Counted from the first letter of the stretch, positions 55,183 to 63,943 are shown. The stretch: 64,000 nt of DNA from Mogibacterium sp. (GCA_017405845.1 JAFQZQ010000014.1:24896-88895), one strand, 5' to 3'. Translations and numbers: made by a program. The notes: a model not told the origin generated them from the letters alone.

Positions 55183-55368
55183 ATGAAGAAGAATAAGAAG
55201 AAATGCCCTGTATGCAGAGCGCTGAAGCTGATCACAAAGATCCTCGGCATTGCAACAGGAACACTCTTCGTGGTCTACTTCCTCAACCTCGACCAGAAGC
55301 TCCTTGCGTGGGCTTATGCGAGAGTAAATGAGATTTTCGACCGTAAAGAGGTGGATATCAAATTCTAA
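55183..55368 (+). CDS. Single-helix microprotein B of the dehydratase-like cluster
   Basis: 61 residues: a basic start with a CPVC pair (Cys8 and Cys11), one transmembrane helix (about 20-36), then NLDQKLLAWAYARV and a charged tail. It resembles microprotein A at 47927 in order and motif. GAAAGGAG is nine bases before the ATG. It follows the activase by 24 bases. I do not recognise a family. Confidence 0.7.
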   Translation: MKKNKKKCPVCRALKLITKILGIATGTLFVVYFLNLDQKLLAWAYARVNEIFDRKEVDIKF

Positions 55369-55387
55369 TTACGAATTGCTACGAAGA

Positions 55388-55545
55388 GGCGGGAAAAGTG
55401 CTCCCCTGTGGAGCACGGCTCTCGCCTCGTCACGACTATACGCAGCGGTGCTAAACTCTGCCTTCGCGGCATTTTGACGATGCCGCTCGGCAATCGTTAA
55501 GCACCGGCTACCGCTCAGTCTCCACAGCAGAGCACTTTTCCCGCC
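55388..55545. repeat. Large palindrome with conserved 68-bp core, copy B
   Basis: Arms GGCGGGAAAAGTGCTC (55388-55403) and GAGCACTTTTCCCGCC (55530-55545) are perfect complements, continued by CTGTGGAG (55406-55413) and CTCCACAG (55520-55527). They share nothing with the arms of copy A. The core at 55441-55508 differs from copy A at one base (T for C). Confidence 0.88.
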
Positions 55546-55580
55546 GCTTGGAGCAAATATCGCAATAGAGAGGGTTAGTA

Positions 55581-56321
55581 ATGGAACTGTATAATTCAAT
55601 CATTGAAAAAATCGATGGGCTGCTTGGTAACTCTCAGCCTAAGCGTTATGAATATAATCCGAACAGGTGCTGGGAAGATGTTGGCGGAAATCAGCTCGTT
55701 ATGATGAAGGAAGCTGCGTATGAGCTCGGCGGTGACAACAAGCCGGCTGTCAATTACGCATGCGTCACTTCGACGGATGGTTTTGCTGACAAGGATGAGA
55801 TCCTCGTATACGGAAAAGATCTCAATCAGATAAGCGGAAGCGCACCTTTTGCAAGAATAGTGATCATCAAGACAGGTGACCTGACAGGCGAAGGCGAAGA
55901 GGATACTGAGCCTCTGTTCAGAGCCATCCAGGATATCGACTTCGTGAAGTATCATGTATATCCGAAGGGATACATGATCAGATCTTCGTCTGACAGCTTC
56001 AGGGAGCAGGTCAGAGTATCGAAGGAAGCCGTACGCAAGGGTATCACCTTTGAGCAGGTCGGCAACTCTTACATCACGCAATTCAAGAAGAATCCTGACA
56101 TCAAGGCGGTCAAGATCATATTCGTAACTACTGATGATCCGGACTATGCTGAGATGAGGAAGGATGCAAAGAAGGTCCGCGACATTACGAAGACACTGTC
56201 GAAGATCCTTGAAGGAATGTCGACAGACTGCCATAGCTGCAGCCTGCGCGAGATCTGCGATGAGGTAGAGGGTCTTAAAGAGCTCCACTTCGGCAAAGAA
56301 AAGAAGGAATTCAAGGGCTAA
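55581..56321 (+). CDS. Short protein resembling part of acetyl-CoA synthase (CdhC/AcsB)
   Basis: 246 residues. It shows ELGG at 48-51, RVSKEAVRKG at 145-154 (compare the RISKDA-type block of acetyl-CoA synthase), a predicted beta segment VKIIFVTTDD, and a Cys group Cys217, Cys220, Cys226 (CHSCSLREIC) like the start of the A-cluster ligands. The full enzyme is about 730 residues; the CO-dehydrogenase-binding part and the CGC nickel ligands are absent. It may bind an iron-sulfur cluster or act as a carrier or scaffold. GAGAGGG precedes the ATG and a terminator follows. The homology is by motif pattern only. Confidence 0.55.
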   Translation: MELYNSIIEKIDGLLGNSQPKRYEYNPNRCWEDVGGNQLVMMKEAAYELGGDNKPAVNYACVTSTDGFADKDEILVYGKDLNQISGSAPFARIVIIKTGDLTGEGEEDTEPLFRAIQDIDFVKYHVYPKGYMIRSSSDSFREQVRVSKEAVRKGITFEQVGNSYITQFKKNPDIKAVKIIFVTTDDPDYAEMRKDAKKVRDITKTLSKILEGMSTDCHSCSLREICDEVEGLKELHFGKEKKEFKG

Positions 56322-56339
56322 AATCACAAAACCCTTCTC

Positions 56340-56360
56340 GGGCGCATTGCGCCCTTTTTT
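56340..56360 (+). terminator. Terminator closing the dehydratase-like cluster
   Basis: GGGCGC and GCGCCC pair around ATT, followed by six T. Confidence 0.9.
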
Positions 56361-56424
56361 ATTTTTTGCAGAGACACCTTAAAATGTATAAATTGATACC
56401 CCCCCCTTCCATTTCCCTCTGCTC

Positions 56425-56448
56425 TTGACATATGGGAAATGCTATAAT
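56425..56448 (+). promoter_or_regulatory. Promoter-like elements before the GAF-ABC gene
   Basis: TTGACA at 56425-56430 and TATAAT at 56443-56448, but only 12 bases apart, too close for a normal sigma-A promoter. Eight C in a row (56399-56406) lie just upstream. Confidence 0.35.
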
Positions 56449-56485
56449 AACTGTGTATATACTGCGCTGAAAACGGAGACCGGAT

Positions 56486-57694
56486 ATGGATAACTCATTA
56501 CACGCTCAAATCTTATGGAAGGTCATGGATACGCTCCATGATGCGGACCAGCTCGAGGAGGCTCTCTCGCGTAGTCTTGACTTGTTCTCAAGAGGATCGG
56601 AAAGCAACAAGGGCTCAATTTGGATGCTCGACGAAAAGAGCAAGAGAACGATTGCTACAAATGTATATGGCACATATGACGCCACCGGCGAGAGCGCGGG
56701 CATGGGTGAAGGCCTTGTGGGCCGTGTCATAGAAACAGGCAAGACAGAGCTCCATAAAGCTGCGGATGTACAGAACATGAAGCTTGCCGGTGTGGATAGC
56801 CCGGCGCTTAGCGGCGTAAACATGGTTTGCGTGCCGATCAAGACGCCAAGGCATACAGTCGGCTGCCTGCTTCTTACGGGCAAGGAAAAGGAGTACACAC
56901 AGGCAGAGATTACGATGCTCGAGCAGTGCTGCTCGATCCTGGCTCTCGACATCGAAGAAAAGGGCTTTGAATTCAAGCCGTTTGCGGATCGCGAGCCACT
57001 CCTGAGCGTTCGCAATGTCGTGAAGGAATTCCTCAGCGGCGAAGAGATCAGACAGATCCTCAAGGGAGTCGATCTTGACGTGTATTCAGGTGAGCTTGTA
57101 GTCGTTCTCGGCGAGAGCGGCTGCGGCAAGAGTACCCTTCTGAACATCATCGGAGGAATGGACAAGATGACAAGCGGCGAGGTCATCGTCGAAGGAAAGG
57201 ATATGTCGAACCCTACCGAAGATGAGCTGACCGAATACCGCAGGGAATATGTAGGATTCATTTTCCAGGCGTACAACCTCATGCCTAACCTTTCGGCATA
57301 CGAGAACGTACAGTTCATTGCCGAGATAAGCGATAATCCTATGGATTCCATGGAAGCTCTTAAACTTGTAGGACTTGACGCAAAGGCAGACAACATGCCT
57401 ACTGCCCTCTCAGGCGGCCAGATGCAGAGAATCTCGATCGCCAGAGCTCTGGTAAAGAATCCTAAGATCATTCTTGCTGACGAGCCTACCGCGGCTCTCG
57501 ACTACGACACATCGATCAAGGTCCTGAGCGTAATCGAAAAGATATCCAAAGAAAACAATACTACGATACTTATGGTTACTCATAACCCTGAAATAGCAAA
57601 GATGGCTAACAGAGTCGTCAGGCTGAGAGACGGAAAAATCTCCAGCATAAGGGTCAATCTTAAACCTCTGAAAGCGACGGATCTTGTCTGGTAA
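56486..57694 (+). CDS. GAF domain fused to a MacB/LolD-type ABC ATPase
   Basis: 402 residues. Residues 10-165 look like a GAF sensory domain (GEGLVGRVIETGK, VPIKTPRHTVGCLLL). Residues 170-402 are an ABC ATPase: Walker A GESGCGKST at 209-217, LSGGQMQR at 308-315, LADEPTAALD. It pairs with the FtsX-type permease that follows. Fusion of a ligand sensor to the ATPase suggests that transport or mechanotransmission is gated by a small cytoplasmic signal. Confidence 0.83.
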   Translation: MDNSLHAQILWKVMDTLHDADQLEEALSRSLDLFSRGSESNKGSIWMLDEKSKRTIATNVYGTYDATGESAGMGEGLVGRVIETGKTELHKAADVQNMKLAGVDSPALSGVNMVCVPIKTPRHTVGCLLLTGKEKEYTQAEITMLEQCCSILALDIEEKGFEFKPFADREPLLSVRNVVKEFLSGEEIRQILKGVDLDVYSGELVVVLGESGCGKSTLLNIIGGMDKMTSGEVIVEGKDMSNPTEDELTEYRREYVGFIFQAYNLMPNLSAYENVQFIAEISDNPMDSMEALKLVGLDAKADNMPTALSGGQMQRISIARALVKNPKIILADEPTAALDYDTSIKVLSVIEKISKENNTTILMVTHNPEIAKMANRVVRLRDGKISSIRVNLKPLKATDLVW

Positions 57695-57703
57695 CGAACG
57701 CAT

Positions 57704-60700
57704 ATGAAAACTACGCAAAGAAAAGATGCGGTCAGGAATATTCGCAAGCGCCTGGTATCATACCTATCGGTGTGCCTTGTTATAATGCTCGGACTTGGCG
57801 GAACCTTCATCACCCGCTACATGAGCGCATCCATCGTGGCCAAGGCGAATTCGTATTATACTGATCACAACTTCAAGAACTATGAGCTCATCTGCTCGCT
57901 CGGAATAACTGACGATGACATCGCGCAGATAAAGGCGACTGAAGGAGTTACCGATGCAGAGGGCGTCATAAGGGGAAACGGAACTCTCATAAAGGGCGAT
58001 ATCAACCTCAAGGTGGAGCTGATCAGCATGACGGAAAGGATCAGCGTACCGGAAGTCGTAGAGGGCAAGGCACCTGCGGCGGCTGACGAGTGCATGATAG
58101 GTGAAGATGTCGCTGCGGTGAAAGATCTCAAGGTCGGCGACAAAGTAATGCTGACCATGGCCGAAAAAAGCAAGAAAAACGAGACCGCTGCTGACGCGGA
58201 CGACGAGGAAAGCGATAAAGCGGCAGCGGGCAACAAAGAAAATCCGCTTCTGAAGACCGAGTTCACCATAACCGGACTGATGAAGCATCCGGATTATTTC
58301 AGGCGCAAGGCTGTCGACACGGTCGTTCTTCCGGGGTCCGCATACAACATGGACTATCTTGGAGGCCTTTACAGTCACGCATTCGTAAGGACGGAGGATC
58401 CGAAGGGCGTAGACATACTTTCCAATAAGTACTTTAAGAAGACCGCAGATACCAAGCAGAGGCTTGACGATCTTACAAAGACACTCGAGGTTGACTCGCT
58501 GGCCAGAACAAAAGCTGACCTCTATGCGACTCTGGATGAGAGGTGGCAGGAAGCTCTTGATGAGCTCGAAAAAGGACAGGACGAGATCGATGAGAACGAA
58601 GCGAACCTGAACGACGAGCTGGCCAAGGCGAGAAAAGATCTCGAAGACGCCCAGAAAGAGCTGGATGCGAAGGTCGCTGATGCAAATAAGCAGATTGCTG
58701 ACGGTGAAAAGAAAATCGCCGCAAGCGAGAAAGCAATCAAAGCAGGCGAAAAAAAGATCAAAAAGGGTGAAAAGGACATAAAGGATGCCAAGGAAAAACT
58801 CAGACTGATCGATAAAAACCTGCCTGCCGCAAAGAAATACCTTAAAGAACTGAGAGAGCAGTACGAGGGCGATCTGGATTCTGCGCTGCAAACGCTTGCC
58901 ACTGTTCAGGGTATTCTGGATAAGCTCAAAGGGCTCGATCCGGAGTCGGAAGAATACAAAAATACAGTGGCTGAGCTTGCTGACTTTGTCAAAAAGAATA
59001 AGGAGACAATCCGCAAGGTTCATGCTTTCTTCAGCAAGGACTCCGTAATGGAGGCTGCTGAGAAGCTAAAAGAGATTACAGGCATCGATGCTACCGCTAC
59101 AGTGACTGCCATAAAGAACTTCGACGTGGAGGTTCTGATCAGCCTCGCTGAAAGCGGAGGAAACTTCGATGAGTTTATAAAAAAGACACAGGCTCTTGTC
59201 GACAGCATCAAGGAGTCACTTGAAGAGCTTGACGAGTACGAAGGATATATTGAGGAGTACGAGAAAAACAGAAGCAGCCTGTATAAGATGGTTGCGGATA
59301 AAGAGAAAGAGCTTGAAGCAGGTAAGAGAGAACTGGCTGCAGCTAAGAAAGAACTGGCCGCGGCTAAGAAGAAGCTGGCCGCGGCTAAGAGTCAGCTGGC
59401 CGCGGAAAAGCAAAAGTATCAGGCCGAGATAAGGGACGGCTGGAACCTGTACTACGGACAAAAGGCTGATTACGAGAAGAGGCTTGAGGAGGCAAAGGCA
59501 TTGCTCGCCGAGAACCGCGAGGAAGCAGAGAAGAAGTTTGCCGAGCTGAGAGCTGATGTAGAAAAGATCGAGTGCAAGTGGCTTGTGCTCGACAGGCGTG
59601 CGAATGCGGGCTTTGTGGATGTAAAAGCTACTTCCGGATCGGTCAGTTCCGCGAGCTTGATCTTCGGTATACTGTTTATGCTTATAAGCGCCATCGTGTG
59701 CTACTCTACTCTTTCGATCATTATCGAAGAACAGAAGAAGATGGTCGGTACTGTGAAGGCGTTCGGATTCCTCAAGAAAGAGATTCTGAGCAAATACATG
59801 GTATTCGGTGTGAGCGCTGCTGTAATAGGATGCATCGCAGGATTAGTGCTGGCGTTCGGCGGTACGGGAATTGCGCTGAAATTATACAGCAGATCCGAAA
59901 TGTATCAGTTCGGACTTCCTAAGGCGGTCGTGACACCGGGAATCACCATTGGCGCATGTGCAATCATAATAGCTGTCTGCGCGATTTCGACCGTGATAGC
60001 ATGCTCTGACATACTTAAGAGCCCGGCTTCCATCCTGATGAAGGGTGGCACGATCAAGAAGTCCGGATACAGAAAGAACCAGACAAAATCGAAGAGAGAC
60101 GGATCACTCTACTCCAGGCTGATTATCAGAAACATGCGCGATGATAAAGTCCGCGTGGTCATATCCATAATAATTATCGCATTCAGCACATTCCTCATAG
60201 GCGTCGGTATCACCATGAAGCTCGCCTTCCAGGGGATGCCTGCCAAGCAGCTGAGCGATGTGTATAAGTACGACCTGCGGGTAGGTCTCGGAGACCAGTT
60301 TGATGAAGCGGACCGCGGCAAAGTCGAGGCCGTATTGAGCGATGCCGGAACAGAATACACTCTGGCCTCGTATTCGACGCACGTATTCAAGCTCGGAGAC
60401 AGGCTCGATGCGGTCACCGTGATAACGGGAAACAAGTCGCAGCTGGGAGAGTTCTTTGCGGTCAAAGACTCCCATACGGGCGAAGACATAGAGCTTCCTG
60501 AGGACGGAGTCCTTACGCAGCTCAAGATGAAGGAAAGCTACGGCATGGGAGAAGGCAGTACGATCGACATCTACAACCTTGGACTCGATGAGTGCAATGC
60601 AGATGTAAAGGGCGTATTTGATAACCATGTCGGCAGAGTTGTCATAACATCGGTCGAGGGATACAAGAACGTATTCGGGGAAGATTCGCCGGGCAACTGC

Positions 60701-61216
60701 TACTTTGTAAAGCTCAACGGTGCCAACCTTGAAAAACTTGAGAGCGACCTCGGAGCTGTAAATGAGGACATCTCGTTCGATGAGGCTACGTCGTTCGTCA
60801 AGAAGTTCGAGGCGGTAACGATGATCTACGATCTGATCGTAATTGTAGTTACAGGTATAGCGATACTCATGTCGTTCATGATATTAAGCAATCTGGCGAA
60901 TATTTGCCTCAACCGCAAGAAGACCGAGCTCACGGTAATGCGCATCAACGGTTTCAGCATAAAACAGACCAAGGGATACCTTGCAAGAGAATCAGTCATA
61001 ACCACTGCTGCCGGTGTAGCAATAGGCGTTCTGGCCGGTGCGATAGCGACACCGTTCATCATAAAGCTCATGGAGCAGCCTGACATTCAGTTTGTGAGGA
61101 GCTTCAATGTGTATGCATGGGCGATAGCGGTTGCGCTTGAAGTGCTGTTCTCTATAATAATCAACAGCTTCGTCTTCAGAAAGGTGAAGGATCTCAACTT
61201 CAGGGACGTTCAGTAG
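57704..61216 (+). CDS. Large FtsX/MacB-type permease with extracellular coiled coil
   Basis: 1170 residues. One helix near the N-terminus (about 18-38) is followed by an extracellular region of about 600 residues, with a long Lys/Glu/Ala coiled coil (about 275-395 and 505-620). Three helices follow (about 645-765), then a second MacB-like core (helices near 810, 1040, 1100 and 1140). This is the double FtsX arrangement found in Bacillota. It starts nine bases after its ATPase gene. The coiled coil could reach through the wall to regulate a hydrolase or take up a lipid or peptide. Confidence 0.82.
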   Translation: MKTTQRKDAVRNIRKRLVSYLSVCLVIMLGLGGTFITRYMSASIVAKANSYYTDHNFKNYELICSLGITDDDIAQIKATEGVTDAEGVIRGNGTLIKGDINLKVELISMTERISVPEVVEGKAPAAADECMIGEDVAAVKDLKVGDKVMLTMAEKSKKNETAADADDEESDKAAAGNKENPLLKTEFTITGLMKHPDYFRRKAVDTVVLPGSAYNMDYLGGLYSHAFVRTEDPKGVDILSNKYFKKTADTKQRLDDLTKTLEVDSLARTKADLYATLDERWQEALDELEKGQDEIDENEANLNDELAKARKDLEDAQKELDAKVADANKQIADGEKKIAASEKAIKAGEKKIKKGEKDIKDAKEKLRLIDKNLPAAKKYLKELREQYEGDLDSALQTLATVQGILDKLKGLDPESEEYKNTVAELADFVKKNKETIRKVHAFFSKDSVMEAAEKLKEITGIDATATVTAIKNFDVEVLISLAESGGNFDEFIKKTQALVDSIKESLEELDEYEGYIEEYEKNRSSLYKMVADKEKELEAGKRELAAAKKELAAAKKKLAAAKSQLAAEKQKYQAEIRDGWNLYYGQKADYEKRLEEAKALLAENREEAEKKFAELRADVEKIECKWLVLDRRANAGFVDVKATSGSVSSASLIFGILFMLISAIVCYSTLSIIIEEQKKMVGTVKAFGFLKKEILSKYMVFGVSAAVIGCIAGLVLAFGGTGIALKLYSRSEMYQFGLPKAVVTPGITIGACAIIIAVCAISTVIACSDILKSPASILMKGGTIKKSGYRKNQTKSKRDGSLYSRLIIRNMRDDKVRVVISIIIIAFSTFLIGVGITMKLAFQGMPAKQLSDVYKYDLRVGLGDQFDEADRGKVEAVLSDAGTEYTLASYSTHVFKLGDRLDAVTVITGNKSQLGEFFAVKDSHTGEDIELPEDGVLTQLKMKESYGMGEGSTIDIYNLGLDECNADVKGVFDNHVGRVVITSVEGYKNVFGEDSPGNCYFVKLNGANLEKLESDLGAVNEDISFDEATSFVKKFEAVTMIYDLIVIVVTGIAILMSFMILSNLANICLNRKKTELTVMRINGFSIKQTKGYLARESVITTAAGVAIGVLAGAIATPFIIKLMEQPDIQFVRSFNVYAWAIAVALEVLFSIIINSFVFRKVKDLNFRDVQ
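59330..59413 (+). repeat. Four 21-bp in-frame tandem repeats in the permease coiled coil
   Basis: Units start at 59330, 59351, 59372 and 59393; each codes a heptad of the type ELAAAKK. The number of units could vary between strains and change coiled-coil length by whole heptads. Confidence 0.85.
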
Positions 61217-61219
61217 CAC

Positions 61220-62452
61220 ATGCAAATGGTCGGAAAAGATGCCAATAAGGAAAAAGAAAGATTGAAGGCAGAAAAGCGGCGCCGGCGGTTCTGGGACGCG
61301 GTGCAGCTTTTGCTGGGCGGATGGCTGAGAAACAAGTTCAACTTCAGCTTCGACAGGAGCTTTGAGCCGGCGGACATAGACGGTCCGATCCTGGTTGCGA
61401 TCAACCACGCCAGTGCCTATGACCCTTTGTTTGTAGGAGCGGCTTTTAAAAACAAGCCGCTTACCTTTATTGCGAGCGAACATATATTAAGAGGCAAGTG
61501 GGGATCTTTCCTCGATAAGAACATCTCGTTCATTCCTCATCAGAAAGGCGCAAGGGGGAGCCGGACGGCTCTGGTAGCCATGAAGAGGATGAAGAAGGGG
61601 GAATCGATCTTCCTGGCAGTTGAGGGCGAGCAGACGTGGAACGGCCGGCCGATGCCGGTAATGCCGTATACGGGCAAGCTGGTTAAGGGGAGCGGCGCCA
61701 CTCTGGTGACTTATCTGCTTGAAGGCGCATATCTGTCGGCGCCGCGCTGGGCGTTTAGCACACGCAGGGGCAAGGTGTACGGGCGGCCGGTCGGAGTATA
61801 CGGGCCGGAAGTCCTTAAGGACATGAGCGATGAAGAGGTCGAAAAGCTAATAGCGAAAGACCTCGGCTTCGACACCTGGGAATGGCAGAAGACAAGGTCT
61901 GAAGGACCATTAGGATATAAATGCAGCAAAGGCGGAAATGTTGATGGGCTTGAGCGATCGGTCTTTACCTGCCCTGCCTGCGGAGCCTTCGGAACCTTGG
62001 TTTCCAAGGGCGACAGCATCAGCTGCAGCTGCGGATTCAAAATACGGATGAGTGATACGGGCTTCTTTGATCCGGCTGAGCCGTTTGAAACGGTTGCGGA
62101 CTGGGAGGAATTTGACAGAACAAGCCTGCGTGACAAGGAGAAGTTTCTCTTGTCACATGAGGACGACCTCTTCTCTGATGAAAGCATTTCACTGTTCCGC
62201 ATCGAAGACGGTCACAATGACACAGAAGCAGCACACGGAAAGATTACATTGAGCTGCCGGGAGGGTAGCTTTATACTAAACATAGGGGACTATTCGTTTG
62301 ATCTCAAGGAGATCTCGAACATGACAATGGTGCTGGCAAACCGCATCGTCTTCAGCGACGCAAGCGGTTATTACGAGTTGCTTGCAAAAAAGGGGAGCAG
62401 GACAAATCTGAGAAAATACGTTATTGCCAGAGAATTACTTTTGAAGGAGTAA
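61220..62452 (+). CDS. PlsC-like acyltransferase with C-terminal zinc-ribbon region
   Basis: 410 residues. The first 230 form a lysophosphatidate-acyltransferase-type domain: His63-x4-Asp68 in NHASAYD is the catalytic motif, and EGEQTWNG replaces the usual EGTRS block. The rest contains CPACG and CSCG, a four-Cys zinc ribbon, then a beta-rich tail without a family I know. It begins four bases after the permease stop and probably makes or edits phospholipids. The two-part build is unusual. Confidence 0.75.
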   Translation: MQMVGKDANKEKERLKAEKRRRRFWDAVQLLLGGWLRNKFNFSFDRSFEPADIDGPILVAINHASAYDPLFVGAAFKNKPLTFIASEHILRGKWGSFLDKNISFIPHQKGARGSRTALVAMKRMKKGESIFLAVEGEQTWNGRPMPVMPYTGKLVKGSGATLVTYLLEGAYLSAPRWAFSTRRGKVYGRPVGVYGPEVLKDMSDEEVEKLIAKDLGFDTWEWQKTRSEGPLGYKCSKGGNVDGLERSVFTCPACGAFGTLVSKGDSISCSCGFKIRMSDTGFFDPAEPFETVADWEEFDRTSLRDKEKFLLSHEDDLFSDESISLFRIEDGHNDTEAAHGKITLSCREGSFILNIGDYSFDLKEISNMTMVLANRIVFSDASGYYELLAKKGSRTNLRKYVIARELLLKE

Positions 62453-62455
62453 AAC

Positions 62456-63835
62456 TTGGATTATTCAGCAGCCAATCACGCATTGTGGAATGTGATCATA
62501 CAGTTCGGATATATTGCAGCAGTTATACTGATTGCGATCAGTCTGAGACAGACCATCAAACCTATACGCAAGACAATGCTTCCTGTAGCAGTGCTCGGAG
62601 GATTCATCCTCCTTATCGCCAAGGAGGCTGGTCTTATTGATCTTGATGAAAACCTCCTCTCTGCCCTCACCTACCATGGTATCGCACTCGGCTTTATCGC
62701 GATGAGCCTCCGTACGCCGGTGCAGAGAGGGTCGGGCGATGAAAGCAAGGTCGGCTTCCGCTCGGGTGCGGTCATAGTCAGCACATACATGATACAAGGT
62801 GTCACGGGCCTCATAATTACGATCGGTCTCGCGCTTACTGTGATGCCTGACATGTTCAGGGCAGCGGGACTCCTTCTTCCTATGGGTTTCGGACAGGGTC
62901 CGGGCCAGGCTAATAATATCGGAGCCAGCTATCAGTCGCTCGGTTTCAATGGCGGACATAGCTTTGGCCTTTCGATCGCAGCTGCGGGATACATCGTGGC
63001 CTGCCTGGTGGGTGTCATCATCCTGAACCTGCTTAGAAAAAGCGGTGAACTGAAGATATCCAACACCAGCAGCACTACCGTACTAAGCGATGACCACATC
63101 GGAAGCGGAGAGAGCAGCGACGTTGGTGAATCGATCGACAAGCTCAGCGTGCAGTTTGCCATGATTATCATCGTCTACCTCGCCACATACGCGGTAACAG
63201 CCGGCATCACCGGCGGCATTGCCAAGCTGAGCGAGGGCCTCGCGGGCACGGTCAACACCCTGCTCTGGGGATTCAATTTCATCATCGGCTCTGCCCTTGC
63301 GATACTCCTCAGGGTGATACTCGAGAAGCTCAGAAAGAAAGGCACCATCAAGAGACGCTATCAGGACAACTACCTGCTCAACCGCCTCTCGGGGGCATTC
63401 TTCGACATCATGATCGTCGCGGGAATCGGCTGCATCGACATCGAAGACATACGCGGACTCGTGCTGCCGTTCGTGCTGCTCGTAGCTGCCGGCACAGTGG
63501 TAACGTGGTTCCACCTGCGCTGGGTATGCAAAGCGGTTTTTGGCGATTATTACTACGAGGGGCTCATCTCGATGTACGGTATGCTCACCGGAACAATCAG
63601 CTCTGGCGTTCTGCTCCTGCGTGAGATCGACCCGCAGCTTGAGACTCCTGCCGCAAACAATCTGGTAGTGGGATCCAGCTTCGGTATCCTGCTCGGAGCA
63701 CCGGTGCTTATCCTCGTGGGACTTGCCGCTAAGAGCAATGTAATGTGCTTCGTAACACTAGGTCTTGCGGCTGCTTACCTGCTCATTCTCGATATATTGA
63801 TATTCAAGGTAGGGCGCCACGCAAAGGCAAAATAA
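62456..63835 (+). CDS. GltS-like (ESS family) sodium:glutamate symporter homologue
   Basis: 459-residue membrane protein with about twelve helices. LLLPMGFGQGPGQANNIG is in the place of the conserved HGGHGTA-type loop of GltS proteins. It starts at TTG 62456, with GAAGGAG six bases upstream. Substrate may be glutamate or another dicarboxylate or amino acid; the changed loop advises caution. Confidence 0.6.
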   Translation: MDYSAANHALWNVIIQFGYIAAVILIAISLRQTIKPIRKTMLPVAVLGGFILLIAKEAGLIDLDENLLSALTYHGIALGFIAMSLRTPVQRGSGDESKVGFRSGAVIVSTYMIQGVTGLIITIGLALTVMPDMFRAAGLLLPMGFGQGPGQANNIGASYQSLGFNGGHSFGLSIAAAGYIVACLVGVIILNLLRKSGELKISNTSSTTVLSDDHIGSGESSDVGESIDKLSVQFAMIIIVYLATYAVTAGITGGIAKLSEGLAGTVNTLLWGFNFIIGSALAILLRVILEKLRKKGTIKRRYQDNYLLNRLSGAFFDIMIVAGIGCIDIEDIRGLVLPFVLLVAAGTVVTWFHLRWVCKAVFGDYYYEGLISMYGMLTGTISSGVLLLREIDPQLETPAANNLVVGSSFGILLGAPVLILVGLAAKSNVMCFVTLGLAAAYLLILDILIFKVGRHAKAK

Positions 63836-63908
63836 CAAAAAAAGGGACCGTAGATTTCATGAACCGCTACCCGTCAAGAGGACAGTGAAAAATCAAAAGA
63901 TTTTGACG
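63836..63908. other. Unassigned stretch after the transporter gene
   Basis: No gene is seen. CATGAACCGCTACCCGTC with GAGGACAGTG looks like the tail of a mobile element, but with nothing else in the window to compare, this is only an impression. Confidence 0.2.
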
Positions 63909-63943
63909 ACCAGCAACTGAAATTTGTTGCTGGTTGTTTTTTT
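63909..63943 (+). terminator. Terminator after the GltS-like gene
   Basis: ACCAGCAAC and GTTGCTGGT pair around an eight-base loop, followed by a T-rich run. A second hairpin, GTCAGCAGCG with CGCTGCTGAC at 63969-63994, lies at the window edge without a visible T-run. Confidence 0.85.

Noticed and set aside
50264..56321. Complete CO dehydrogenase/acetyl-CoA synthase operon
   Set aside because: Only a CooC-type ATPase and a short acetyl-CoA-synthase-like protein are present; the catalytic CO dehydrogenase, corrinoid protein and methyltransferase are absent.
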